NCBI GenBank assembly: GCA_018268105.1 | Contig: JAFDXG010000003.1 | Span: forward strand, 1 to 54,070 | Length of the DNA stretch: 54,070 nucleotides | Origin: Bacteroidota bacterium | GTDB lineage: Bacteria > Bacteroidota > Bacteroidia > Chitinophagales > Chitinophagaceae | Direction: 5' to 3' | In this document: in pieces, positions 42,858 through 51,622 of the stretch | Position numbering within the stretch: the first letter of the stretch is position 1 | Layout of the letters: the number at the start of each line of letters is the position of its first letter | Translations under genes and position numbers: made by a program | The notes under the pieces: model-generated | Database searches by the model: none | What the model was told of the DNA's origin: nothing | Seen by the model: only the letters and a program-made list of their open reading frames with translations

Positions 42858-44153
42858 TTATTCTTCCATTTCTTTTTTGATGAGATCCGAGATAGTTACC
42901 AGTATCTTGTCAATTCTATGCCCGTCCATGTCTGCAATTTCAAAAGTGAAGCCTCTCCATTCCAGTTTATCACCCGATCGGGGTATTCGCTCCAGTTGGT
43001 GCAGGATAAACCCGGCAAGTGTATCAAAATCGTGCTCACCCTCATGCATCCATTCTGTTTTTTCGAAGGCAGTTAAAAAATCATAAAATGGTATCTGTCC
43101 ATCTACAAAATAGCTGCCATCATCACGCCGGATGATTTCATAATCATTTTCATCTATCTGCGGAATTTCACCAACTATAGCTTCAAGGATGTCATTTAAC
43201 GTTATCATACCCAGGAGACTGCCATATTCATCTACTACAAAACAGCAGTGCATCTTTGTTTCTTTAAACCTTTCCAGCACCTGGTAGGCTGAATTGTTCT
43301 CGGGTACAAAAAGTGCAGGTTGTAATATGTTTTTAAGCAATACGGTGTCTTCGTGGAGGTATAAATCTTTTATAGAAACAACTCCCTTAATATTATCAAT
43401 ATTACCATCACAAACCGGATAAACTGAATGTGGTTCAGAAATTACTTTCTCCTTTATTTCCTTTTCATTTTTGGGCATATCAAACCATACAATATCATTT
43501 CTGTGGGTCATGATGGAAGTGATATTTCTGTCACCCAGATGAAAAACACGTTCAATAATTTCCTGCTCTGCCTCTTCTATAGTACCCTGCTCGGTGCCTT
43601 CACTGATAATAGCTTTGATTTCTTCTTCTGTTACCTGGTTGTCTGCGGATTTTATTTTAAAAAGTTTTGCGGTCAGATACGTAGACTTGCTTAGCAGCCA
43701 CACAAATGGATAGGTAATTCTGCTTAGTATGCTCATTGGTCTGGCTACCAGTTTTGCTATTAATTCAGGGTTGGATAGCCCTATACGCTTAGGTACCAGT
43801 TCTCCAAGTACCAGTGTAAAATATGTAATGATAATTACGATGATGCCTGTGGCGGTAGCATTTTCATAAGGTCTAAGCCATTCAAACCGGGATAAATATT
43901 CAATTAATTCGCTTTTCAGAGTTTCACTTGAAAAGATACCTGTTAAAATACCAATAAGGGTTATACCTATCTGAACAGTTGAAAGAAAAGTGTCCGGACG
44001 TTCTGCGAGTGATAAGGCGCGTTTTGCACTTTTATCACCTTTGGCAGCCTGTGATTCAAGTCTTACCTTCCTGATGGAAACAAGGGCTATTTCTGCCATT
44101 GAAAAGGCACCATTTAACAAAATTAACCCCAGTATGATCAAAATCTCCAGCAT
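42858..44153 (-). CDS. CNNM/CorC-type membrane protein (hemolysin C family)
   Basis: A 431-residue protein with the family order: a DUF21/CNNM transmembrane domain (about 1-195, four helices, NGAFSMAEIALVSIRKVRLE at the start), two CBS domains (about 205-335, ending in ITLNDILEAIVGEI) and a CorC_HlyC domain (about 345-430). Members are linked to magnesium or cobalt efflux; the hemolysin label is historical. A PAP2 phosphatase gene lies upstream with an 11-base gap, so the two are cotranscribed. Confidence 0.93.
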   Translation of the reverse strand: MLEILIILGLILLNGAFSMAEIALVSIRKVRLESQAAKGDKSAKRALSLAERPDTFLSTVQIGITLIGILTGIFSSETLKSELIEYLSRFEWLRPYENATATGIIVIIITYFTLVLGELVPKRIGLSNPELIAKLVARPMSILSRITYPFVWLLSKSTYLTAKLFKIKSADNQVTEEEIKAIISEGTEQGTIEEAEQEIIERVFHLGDRNITSIMTHRNDIVWFDMPKNEKEIKEKVISEPHSVYPVCDGNIDNIKGVVSIKDLYLHEDTVLLKNILQPALFVPENNSAYQVLERFKETKMHCCFVVDEYGSLLGMITLNDILEAIVGEIPQIDENDYEIIRRDDGSYFVDGQIPFYDFLTAFEKTEWMHEGEHDFDTLAGFILHQLERIPRSGDKLEWRGFTFEIADMDGHRIDKILVTISDLIKKEMEE

Positions 44154-44164
44154 GTTATATGAAG

Positions 44165-44734
44165 TTATACTAAAGGAGCAAATCCGGCTCTTTTATTAAA
44201 TTCCTGGCTTGTGAAAAATCCGGCTATACATCCAAGCAGTGTACCACAAATAATATCAATTGGAAAATGTACACCCACATAAACCTGGGCATAGGAAATA
44301 GAGAATGCCCACAAAAAAAGCAACCATTTCCAGCGATATGTAATAAAAGTTAATGTTCTAAACCCAAACATTGCTAACCCAAAATGATTGGATGCATGAG
44401 AGGAAGGAAAGCTAAATGGGCCTCCACAGCTAACTACAGAACGTATTACTGATGCAAGCATGGGATTGTGACAAGGGCGTAATCTGCCCACTAATGGTTT
44501 TATTAAACTGCTGCTCACCATATCGGTAATAGCGAAAGTGATAAGAAAAAAACAAATCCACCAGAAACCTTTCCATTTAAAGTTAAGCAGCATAAATACT
44601 GCTGTAAACAGATATAATGGCGCCCAGGTAAATGGATTACGCAGCAAAGGCATTAACCAATCCAGAAATCCGTTGTGCCACTGTCCATTAATTTTTGAAA
44701 ATAACGCTATATCGTACTCAATGAGATGGTTCAT
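44165..44734 (-). CDS. PAP2-type membrane phosphatase
   Basis: A 189-residue inner-membrane enzyme with about five helices and the three PAP2 motifs: KPLVGRLRP (motif 1), PSSHASNHFG (motif 2, PSSH in place of PSGH) and SYAQVYVGVHFPIDII (motif 3 with the catalytic His and Asp). Likely substrates are undecaprenyl diphosphate or lipid phosphates, so it could recycle the carrier lipid for peptidoglycan; phosphatidylglycerophosphate is an alternative. First gene of a two-gene unit with the CNNM-type protein. Confidence 0.92.
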   Translation of the reverse strand: MNHLIEYDIALFSKINGQWHNGFLDWLMPLLRNPFTWAPLYLFTAVFMLLNFKWKGFWWICFFLITFAITDMVSSSLIKPLVGRLRPCHNPMLASVIRSVVSCGGPFSFPSSHASNHFGLAMFGFRTLTFITYRWKWLLFLWAFSISYAQVYVGVHFPIDIICGTLLGCIAGFFTSQEFNKRAGFAPLV

Positions 44735-44806
44735 GTTGTAAATTATTTAACTACTAAACCTCCCTTTGATGAATGAATTAGGATTTTATAAGCAGAGAAT
44801 ATTCTG

Positions 44807-44959
44807 ATGCAGGAAAGAATATTGGAACTGCGACTTAACGCCATGAAACTGATTAATTGTTTCGGCAAATGTAACACTTTCTTAATTCCCATTAGTAGCA
44901 TCTTGTTTTTAGTGTTTTTCTTAGGCTTGCCGTTTTTTAGTTTCCCCTTGCCGTTTTAA
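44807..44959 (+). CDS. Possible 50-residue hydrophobic small protein upstream of the dGTPase gene
   Basis: An ORF with ATG at 44807 and TAA at 44957-44959 encodes a charged amphipathic N-terminus (MQERILELRLNAMKLINCFG) and a hydrophobic C-terminal half ending LGLPFFSFPLPF. It is the shape of a small membrane peptide. It starts at a TGATG overlap with a 12-codon ORF (44769-44807) and ends 10 bases before the dGTPase ATG. A promoter-like pair (TTG 44736-44738, 22 bases, TCCCTTTG 44761-44768) precedes it. It could be a real small gene, a leader peptide, or chance; no homologue is known to me. Confidence 0.3.
   Translation: MQERILELRLNAMKLINCFGKCNTFLIPISSILFLVFFLGLPFFSFPLPF
44926..44957 (+). repeat. 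Direct repeat CTTGCCGTTTT, 21-base period
   Basis: Two identical 11-mers (44926-44936 and 44947-44957) are spaced by 21 bases start to start, two DNA turns, directly in front of the dGTPase gene. This is the geometry of paired protein-binding sites. It also encodes the repeated LPF at the end of the small ORF. Confidence 0.45.
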
Positions 44960-44969
44960 CTTGCACCAC

Positions 44970-46346
44970 ATGAAATGGCAACAGCTTTACAGTGCACAGC
45001 GAAGCGGAACAGCATATAAGTCAGGCAATTCACCACAGCATATACGTACATCTTATGTTCGGGATTACGATCGTATTATTTTCTCTTCCGCTTTTAGAAG
45101 ATTGCAAAATAAAACCCAGGTTTTCCCGCTTCCGGGGGCTGTATTTGTACATAACCGACTTACACATAGTCTTGAAGTTTCCAGTGTTGGCCGAAGTCTC
45201 GGCAAAGCCGCAGGAGATGCCATTGCAGATAAATACCATACTGAGGGTGATGAATTCCGGGATTTTTACCGGTATGAGCTCCCCTCTGTTATTGCTGCCG
45301 CCTGCCTTGCACACGATATAGGCAACCCTCCCTTTGGACATAGTGGTGAAGATGCAATAAGAATTTTTTTTAACGAATTGCAGGGAGAGGCTAAAAAAAG
45401 ATTTGAAACGGAGCTTTCGCCGTTACAACAAAGGGACCTGCTTTTTTTTGAAGGGAATGCCAATGCATTTCGTGTACTTACCCATCATTTCAATGAGGTG
45501 CGGCAGGGTGGTTTTCAACTTACATATGCCACACTCGCAGGTATTATTAAATATCCCTGTGATTCTTTGTCAGGGTTTAATAAATCAAGCCTTGTCACAA
45601 AAAAGTCAGGTTTCTTTTCTACCGAAATAGAAACTTATCTCCACCTGGCGGAAGAGCTGGGAATTCCTAAAATTGATGCTTCTAAGAATATCTTTGCACG
45701 TCACCCTTTTGTATTTCTTGTAGAAGCGGCTGATGATATTTGTTACAGAATCATTGATTTCGAAGATGCATTTCGCCTGGGTATTATTTCTATTGAAAAG
45801 ATTGCAGAACTTTTTCTCGCTTTTTTCGATAGTGAATCCGGATATGACGCAAGAACTAAAGTGGAACAATCATTCAACGGCATAAAAGACGATAACAAAA
45901 AAATACAGTTCTTACGGGCAAGGATCATCAATCTGCTGGTACAAAAACTTTGCGATATCTTTATGCAGCATGAAGATGCTCTGCTCTCAGGGGCTCTTGG
46001 CAGATCGCTGATGGATATGCTGCCGGATACTCATTCCCAAATAATTAATACTATAGATCAGTACTCTGTATCCAATATCTACAATCATCGCTCCGTAGTG
46101 GAAGTAGAACTGGCGGGGTACAATATCATTGGTTATCTGTTGAATGCTTTTGTATACGCAGTATTGCAACCAAATAGTGCCAAAGCAAAGAAGCTCAGGA
46201 ACCTTATACCTGCTCAGTTTGTTATAAATGATGGTAACAATTCTTTATACAGTAATCTGCAGGCAATAACCGATTTTATTGCCGGTATGACAGACTTGTA
46301 TGCTGTGGATATGTATCAGAAAATGACCGGAACAAAATTTGCATAA
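44970..46346 (+). CDS. dgt: Deoxyguanosinetriphosphate triphosphohydrolase (dGTPase-like)
   Basis: A 458-residue HD-domain dNTP triphosphohydrolase (EC 3.1.5.1 type) that hydrolyses dGTP or other dNTPs to the nucleoside and tripolyphosphate. The N-terminal RTSYVRDYDRIIFSSAFRRL is typical; metal residues lie in NRLTHSLEVSSVGRSLG, AACLAHDIGNPPFGHSGEDA (the HD pair) and further Asp in VEAADDICYRIID. The frame is open from a TTG at 44961, but the ATG at 44970 starts MKWQQLYSAQRSG and is chosen. In some bacteria these enzymes guard dNTP pools or phage resistance. A direct repeat and a small ORF precede it. Confidence 0.92.
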   Translation: MKWQQLYSAQRSGTAYKSGNSPQHIRTSYVRDYDRIIFSSAFRRLQNKTQVFPLPGAVFVHNRLTHSLEVSSVGRSLGKAAGDAIADKYHTEGDEFRDFYRYELPSVIAAACLAHDIGNPPFGHSGEDAIRIFFNELQGEAKKRFETELSPLQQRDLLFFEGNANAFRVLTHHFNEVRQGGFQLTYATLAGIIKYPCDSLSGFNKSSLVTKKSGFFSTEIETYLHLAEELGIPKIDASKNIFARHPFVFLVEAADDICYRIIDFEDAFRLGIISIEKIAELFLAFFDSESGYDARTKVEQSFNGIKDDNKKIQFLRARIINLLVQKLCDIFMQHEDALLSGALGRSLMDMLPDTHSQIINTIDQYSVSNIYNHRSVVEVELAGYNIIGYLLNAFVYAVLQPNSAKAKKLRNLIPAQFVINDGNNSLYSNLQAITDFIAGMTDLYAVDMYQKMTGTKFA

Positions 46347-46384
46347 AAATTCCGGGATCCTATCGAAAGTGATAAGTAGTAGGG

Positions 46385-46876
46385 TTATTTTAATTCATTC
46401 ATCAATCCATTTATATCAAGTGCACGGGTGTACATTTCTAAAGAGCCTTCGCCATTTTTAGGCCATAACTCTGCAGGTCTGTCCCAGTATAGTTCCACAC
46501 CATTGCCATCGGGATCATCAAGATAAATAGCTTCTGATACTCCATGATCACTGGCGCCTGTAAGCGGGTAATTTGCTTCAAGTAACCGCCTGAAAATTAC
46601 AGCTAGATCTCTTCGTGTGGGATAAAGTATAGCCGTATGATACAACCCAACACTATTCTCCGATGCCGGAGGCAAACCCTTACTGTGCCAGGTGTTGAGA
46701 CCAATATGATGATGATAGCCACCCGCTGAAATAAATGCAGCCTGTGAACCGTATGTGGTTATTAACTCAAAACCCAGCAATCCGCAATAAAACTTCATGG
46801 AGCGCTCCAGATCGGACACTTTCAGGTGTACATGACCAATATGTGTTTGAGGAGGTATAGAATATGATGTTGACAT
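46385..46876 (-). CDS. VOC superfamily protein (glyoxalase/extradiol dioxygenase fold)
   Basis: A 163-residue single-chain vicinal oxygen chelate protein with two beta-alpha-beta-beta-beta modules. Metal ligand candidates are His in IGHVHLKVSDL, His in VGLYHTAILY and Glu in NGVELYWDRP; NTWHSKGLPP and DPDGNGVELYWDRP resemble the catechol 2,3-dioxygenase-like CatE group of Firmicutes. The substrate is not known. Cytoplasmic. It is convergent with the dGTPase gene. Confidence 0.88.
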   Translation of the reverse strand: MSTSYSIPPQTHIGHVHLKVSDLERSMKFYCGLLGFELITTYGSQAAFISAGGYHHHIGLNTWHSKGLPPASENSVGLYHTAILYPTRRDLAVIFRRLLEANYPLTGASDHGVSEAIYLDDPDGNGVELYWDRPAELWPKNGEGSLEMYTRALDINGLMNELK

Positions 46877-47045
46877 ATTTGTTCAATATGATATGCAAGG
46901 TAAAACAGGCTTTTTGTTATACCGCAAACATTTTGAAAACATCCTCAGAAATATAGTGTTGTGAATTTTAGTATATTATTTTTTTGATTTCCTTATCCAC
47001 TATGCATATATTGGAAATAATTTTTAAGCCAACTCCATCATATTT

Positions 47046-49277
47046 ATGAGCAGGATAATTTTATTTGTAATCACCATTTTTTTGTGGGAAAGCACTTTTT
47101 CTCAGGTAGAAAAGATTTCTGGTTTTGACCCCTCGGCTGTGAAGGGTCAATTGACAATCGAAAATACTTTCGACAATATGCTTAGCGCTGAGAATATCGG
47201 AATGCAGATACAAAAATTGTCGGCTAAACCTCATCATCTTGGCTCTGCCGGAGGAAAGGTTGTAGCAGAAAGTATCTTAAGTGCATTTAAGTCATTTGGA
47301 TGGGATACTGAACTAAATGTGTATCATGTATTATTTCCCACACCCAAAACAAGGTTACTTGAAATGATGTCGCCGGCAAAATATAAGGCAATACTCAAAG
47401 AGCCTGCATTTAAAGAAGATGCTACCAGCGGGCAAACCGGTCAGTTGCCTGCATATAATGCCTGGAGTGCTGATGGCGACGTAACGGCCCCCCTCATTTT
47501 TGTAAACTACGGGCTTCCACCCGATTATGAAATGCTCGACAGGATGGGTATCAGTGTGAAAGGAAAAATTGTTATTGCCAAATATGGCAGAAGCTGGCGT
47601 GGAATTAAACCAAAGTTGGCACAGGAACATGGGGCTGTGGGTTGTATTATATATTCCGATCCGGCCGATGATGGATATACTGCCGGTGAAGTGTACCCGA
47701 AAGGAGCATTTAAAAATGAATTTGGTGTGCAGCGGGGCAGTGTAATGGATATGCCTGTGTACCCCGGCGATCCCATCACTCCCGGAATTGGCGCAACAGA
47801 AAATGCAAAAAGAATTGACCGGAAGGACGCCGCTAACCTTTTGAAGATTCCGGTATTGCCTATCGGTTATCACGATGCGGAGCCATTGTTGCGGTCTCTT
47901 GAAGGACGGGTAGTTCCATCAGGCTGGCAGGGTGCACTTCCTTTTACCTATCATGTTGGCAACGATAAAACAACTGTGCATCTGAAACTGGCATTTAACT
48001 GGGATATCGTTCCCTGTTACAATGTTATTGCTACCATACGTGGCCATGTGTATCCTGATGAATGGATAATGCGGGGCAACCATCATGATGCATGGGTGAA
48101 TGGGGCGGCTGATCCAATCAGCGGACAGGCTGCTATGCTGGAGGAAGCCAAAGCAATGGGAGAATTATTAAAAACCGGGTGGCGCCCCAAAAGATCTATT
48201 GTGTATTGTGCATGGGATGGTGAAGAACCGGCATTACTGGGATCTACAGAATATGTGGAAGATCATTTAAAGGAATTGCAGGAAAAAGCGGTGGTATATA
48301 TCAATTCAGATGGAAATGGGAGAGGGTTCTTGAATGCCGGTGGCTCTCATGCATTTCAAACGATGATCAATGAAGTGGCAGCCGGCATTAACGATCCGCA
48401 AACAAATGTAAGTGTATTGAAAAGAGAACTGGCAAGAAATACAATACACTCGGTAGGTGCAGCCGCCATGAAAGGTGCAATAACTAAAAATGAAATTGAT
48501 TTAAGCGCCCTGGGGTCCGGATCGGATTACTCCCCATTTCTGCAACATGCTGGTGTGCCTTCATTGAATTTGGAATATGGCGGTGAAGACGCCGGTGGAG
48601 AATATCATACCATTTACGATTCATTTGATGATTACCGGAGATTTAAAGATCCTGGTTTTTATTATGGAGTGGTTCTGGCAAAAACAATTGGACATACAGT
48701 ACTTCGACTTGCAGATGCTGATATACTTCCCTTCAGATTTACTCATTTATACAATGCAATTGACAGTTATACGCAACAACTTGTTGCACTTATTAACGAT
48801 ACCAGGGAGTTGACCATGATTGAACAAAAGATTCGTGCTGAAGGATTGTACCAACTGGCAACAGATACTGCCAAACACCTACAGCCTGAAGCTCCGAAAG
48901 CGGCTGTGCCATTTATCAATTTTTCTCCTTTGCAGAATGCATTAATAACTTTTCATATTACTACAGATAGTCTTGATGCAATGCTAAATGCCCGCCACTC
49001 CGTAGAAAAGGGTTCTTTAGCTGCAATTAATAAATTGTTATATACAGCAGAGCAGCAATTATTATTGCCGAAGGGTTTAACCCGGCGTCCATGGTATAAG
49101 CATAGTATATATGCCCCGGGGTATTATACAGGTTATGGTGTGAAAACTTTACCTGAAATAAGAGAAGCAATAGAACAACGCAACTGGGTTGAAGCAAAGC
49201 AGGGAGTAAGTGATGTGGCGGATGCTATTAACAGGCTCAATGAACGGTTAGAGGAAATATTAGCACTTAAAAAATAA
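47046..49277 (+). CDS. M28 family metallopeptidase, glutamate carboxypeptidase II type
   Basis: A 743-residue exported peptidase (signal MSRIILFVITIFLWESTFS). A PA domain is inserted (about 140-280), the M28 catalytic domain follows, and a C-terminal helical dimerisation domain covers about 600-743, the layout of PSMA/transferrin receptor-like enzymes. Zinc ligands and catalysis: His and Asp in GNHHDAWVNGAADP, Glu-Glu in WDGEEPALLGSTEY, Asp in VYINSDGNGRG and His in GEYHTIYDSFDDY, all at family positions. It should release C-terminal acidic residues from peptides in the periplasm or outside. It stands alone, convergent with pyrR. Confidence 0.93.
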   Translation: MSRIILFVITIFLWESTFSQVEKISGFDPSAVKGQLTIENTFDNMLSAENIGMQIQKLSAKPHHLGSAGGKVVAESILSAFKSFGWDTELNVYHVLFPTPKTRLLEMMSPAKYKAILKEPAFKEDATSGQTGQLPAYNAWSADGDVTAPLIFVNYGLPPDYEMLDRMGISVKGKIVIAKYGRSWRGIKPKLAQEHGAVGCIIYSDPADDGYTAGEVYPKGAFKNEFGVQRGSVMDMPVYPGDPITPGIGATENAKRIDRKDAANLLKIPVLPIGYHDAEPLLRSLEGRVVPSGWQGALPFTYHVGNDKTTVHLKLAFNWDIVPCYNVIATIRGHVYPDEWIMRGNHHDAWVNGAADPISGQAAMLEEAKAMGELLKTGWRPKRSIVYCAWDGEEPALLGSTEYVEDHLKELQEKAVVYINSDGNGRGFLNAGGSHAFQTMINEVAAGINDPQTNVSVLKRELARNTIHSVGAAAMKGAITKNEIDLSALGSGSDYSPFLQHAGVPSLNLEYGGEDAGGEYHTIYDSFDDYRRFKDPGFYYGVVLAKTIGHTVLRLADADILPFRFTHLYNAIDSYTQQLVALINDTRELTMIEQKIRAEGLYQLATDTAKHLQPEAPKAAVPFINFSPLQNALITFHITTDSLDAMLNARHSVEKGSLAAINKLLYTAEQQLLLPKGLTRRPWYKHSIYAPGYYTGYGVKTLPEIREAIEQRNWVEAKQGVSDVADAINRLNERLEEILALKK

Positions 49278-49291
49278 ATCCAGGAAAAGTA

Positions 49292-49801
49292 TCAATACAA
49301 AATGACAGCTTCTTTATCCCATTCTACTTTTACTTTTTGAGACATGATGGAGTCAATTGCTTTACCGCAATAATCGGGCTGTATAGGCAGTTCCCTGTTA
49401 AAGCGACGGTCAATTAAGACGCATAGCTCTACTTTATTGGGCCGTCCATAATCAAGAAGTGCATCAAGGGCTGCCCTTACAGTTCTGCCTTTATAAAGTA
49501 CATCATCAATTAATATGATATTTTTGTTTTCAACAGAAAAGGGTATATCAGTTTTATTGGCAGTATGTAATTCACCCCTGACATCATCGCGGTAGAATGT
49601 AATATCTAATTTGCCGTATTTTATGTTGATAGAAGGATAAATTTTCTGGATATGCGAAACAATACGGTCTGACAAATAAACGCCACGTGGCTGCAAGCCA
49701 ATGAGCACCGTTTCTTCGAGGTTTGCATTACGTTCAATGATTTCATACGTCAGTCGTTGTATAGTCAGATGCAACTGGTATGGGTCGAGAATTGTCTTCA
49801 A
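49292..49801 (-). CDS. pyrR: PyrR-like phosphoribosyltransferase
   Basis: A 169-residue type I PRTase of the PyrR family. The PRPP-binding loop IILIDDVLYKGRTVRAALDA is clear, with LIGLQPRGVYLSDRI near the start and LCVLIDRRFNRELPI later. In Firmicutes PyrR binds pyr mRNA and attenuates transcription; in Bacteroidota it may only act as uracil PRTase. No pyr genes are near. It follows pruA by 30 bases on the same strand, so both may share a transcript, an odd pairing. Confidence 0.9.
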   Translation of the reverse strand: MKTILDPYQLHLTIQRLTYEIIERNANLEETVLIGLQPRGVYLSDRIVSHIQKIYPSINIKYGKLDITFYRDDVRGELHTANKTDIPFSVENKNIILIDDVLYKGRTVRAALDALLDYGRPNKVELCVLIDRRFNRELPIQPDYCGKAIDSIMSQKVKVEWDKEAVILY

Positions 49802-49831
49802 TTGTTACTTGATTTTGAGGGCGAATATACT

Positions 49832-51463
49832 TTATTTTTCTCCCAGGAAAGGATATGCATAATCTACCGGAGGATTAAAAGTTTCTTTTATTGTTCTTGC
49901 ACTTAGCCATCTATATAAATTGAGCATACTTCCTGCTTTATCATTGGTGCCGCTAGCCCTTGCCCCGCCAAAAGGCTGCTGGCCTACAACTGCACCGGTG
50001 GGTTTGTCGTTGATATAAAAATTACCTGCCGCATTGCGGAGTTTATCAGTGGCAAGTTCAACAGCGCTTCGGTCATTCGATATAATTGAGCCTGTGAGCG
50101 CATAAGATGAAGTCTCATTTACCAGATCGAGCGTTTCTTCAAATTTATCATCATCATACACATAAATGGTCAGCACCGGCCCAAATATCTCTTCGCACAT
50201 GGTTGTATATTTCGGATCTTTAGCCTCAATGATGGTAGGTTGGATAAAATACCCTTTTGTTTTATCACATTTACCACCTGCCAGCAGCGTTGCATTTTTG
50301 TCTTTTTTTGCCCGGTCTATATATCCTTTAATTTTATCAAATGCCTTTTCATCAATAACAGCATTAATGAAATTAGAAAAATCTTCTACACTACCCGGTT
50401 GTAGTTTTTTCACTCCGGCAGACAGTTGCTTCTTTACCACATTTGCAATATTGGAGGGGATATATGCCCGTGATGCAGCCGAGCATTTCTGTCCCTGAAA
50501 TTCAAATGCACCGCGCAGTAAAGCTGTCGTTACTACATCGGGACTGGCGCTTTTATGTACAATTACAAAATCTTTCCCACCGGTTTCTCCAACGATCCTC
50601 GGATATGTTCTGTATGATCCTATATGTTCACCAATAGTTTTCCATATTGTATTAAATACCCCTGTAGAACCGGTAAAATGAATTCCGGCAAAATCCCTAT
50701 GGGCAAAACATACTTTTCCCAAAACGGGACCATCCACATATACCAGGTTAATAACGCCATCGGGTAATCCCGCTTCTTTAAGGATGCGCATGAACATTTG
50801 AGCGGAATACACCTGGGTGTATGCCGGCTTCCATACTACCACATTTCCGCATATAGCAGCCGATGTGGGCAGGTTGCCGCCAATGGCCGTAAAGTTAAAC
50901 GGAGTTATGGCGAGTACAAATCCTTCCAGCGGCCGCCATTCCATACGGTTATGGGTACCTGCAGCACTTTGAGGTTGCTGTTTATAAATTTCGCTTAAAA
51001 AATGAACATTGAACCTTAAGAAATCTATCAATTCACAGGCAGAATCAATTTCTGCCTGGTATGCGTTTTTACTTTGTCCGAGCATAGTAGTACCATTCAT
51101 AAAAGAACGGTATTTTGTGGAGATAAGATCAGCGGCTTTCAGAAATATATTTGCCCGGTTTTCCCAACTCATTGTTGACCAGTTTTTTTGGGCTGCAAGG
51201 GCTGCTTCTATGGCCTGCTCCACATGTTTTTCGTTGCCCTCATGAAAATAGCCGAGGATATGTTTTATTTCATGTGGCGGACGTATGGCAATTTTTTTTC
51301 CCGTTCTTACTTCTTTTGCGCCTATATACATAGGAATATCAGCCTTCTCTTTTTTAAGAGCCGCTATTGTTTTTTTCAACTCTTTTTTTTCCGGACTGCC
51401 AGGTGCATAATTCAATACCGGCTCATTTGCCGGCAGGGGATAGCTAAAATATCCAATGCTCAT
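49832..51463 (-). CDS. pruA: L-glutamate gamma-semialdehyde dehydrogenase (P5C dehydrogenase)
   Basis: A 543-residue aldehyde dehydrogenase (EC 1.2.1.88) oxidising glutamate semialdehyde, in equilibrium with pyrroline-5-carboxylate, to glutamate with NAD. The Asn/Lys region is ITPFNFTAIGGNLPTSAA, the general base is in GETGGKDFVIVHK and the nucleophile in FEFQGQKCSAASRAYIP. The C-terminal GQQPFGGARASGTNDKAGS is diagnostic of the group 1 P5C dehydrogenases of this size. No proline dehydrogenase domain is fused, so PutA's first half must be elsewhere. Neighbouring hydroxyproline genes suggest a shared proline-family catabolic group. Confidence 0.95.
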   Translation of the reverse strand: MSIGYFSYPLPANEPVLNYAPGSPEKKELKKTIAALKKEKADIPMYIGAKEVRTGKKIAIRPPHEIKHILGYFHEGNEKHVEQAIEAALAAQKNWSTMSWENRANIFLKAADLISTKYRSFMNGTTMLGQSKNAYQAEIDSACELIDFLRFNVHFLSEIYKQQPQSAAGTHNRMEWRPLEGFVLAITPFNFTAIGGNLPTSAAICGNVVVWKPAYTQVYSAQMFMRILKEAGLPDGVINLVYVDGPVLGKVCFAHRDFAGIHFTGSTGVFNTIWKTIGEHIGSYRTYPRIVGETGGKDFVIVHKSASPDVVTTALLRGAFEFQGQKCSAASRAYIPSNIANVVKKQLSAGVKKLQPGSVEDFSNFINAVIDEKAFDKIKGYIDRAKKDKNATLLAGGKCDKTKGYFIQPTIIEAKDPKYTTMCEEIFGPVLTIYVYDDDKFEETLDLVNETSSYALTGSIISNDRSAVELATDKLRNAAGNFYINDKPTGAVVGQQPFGGARASGTNDKAGSMLNLYRWLSARTIKETFNPPVDYAYPFLGEK

Positions 51464-51494
51464 AAATATCCTTTTGATGATGTTTTAAATACTG

Positions 51495-51502
51495 CAAAGA
51501 TA
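51495..51502 (-). promoter_or_regulatory. Putative -7 promoter element for pruA
   Basis: On the minus strand TATCTTTG, an exact TAnnTTTG match, 31 bases before the ATG. The upstream element is not found. It suggests pruA has a promoter separate from the hydroxyproline genes upstream. Confidence 0.45.
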
Positions 51503-51622
51503 GGATAATCAAAGAAGGTGTCGGGTAAGTGAACCGTGGCAGAAGGAGCTTGATAGTTTTACCGTTTATCTTTATTTGCATAGTCAAATCCATTGCTTTT
51601 GCCAAATGGAATCAATATTGTT

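Noticed and set aside
44970..46346. Phage-defence island built on the dGTPase
   Set aside because: The enzyme is of the housekeeping kind, and neighbours (PAP2, CNNM, VOC) are ordinary; no other defence genes are present.
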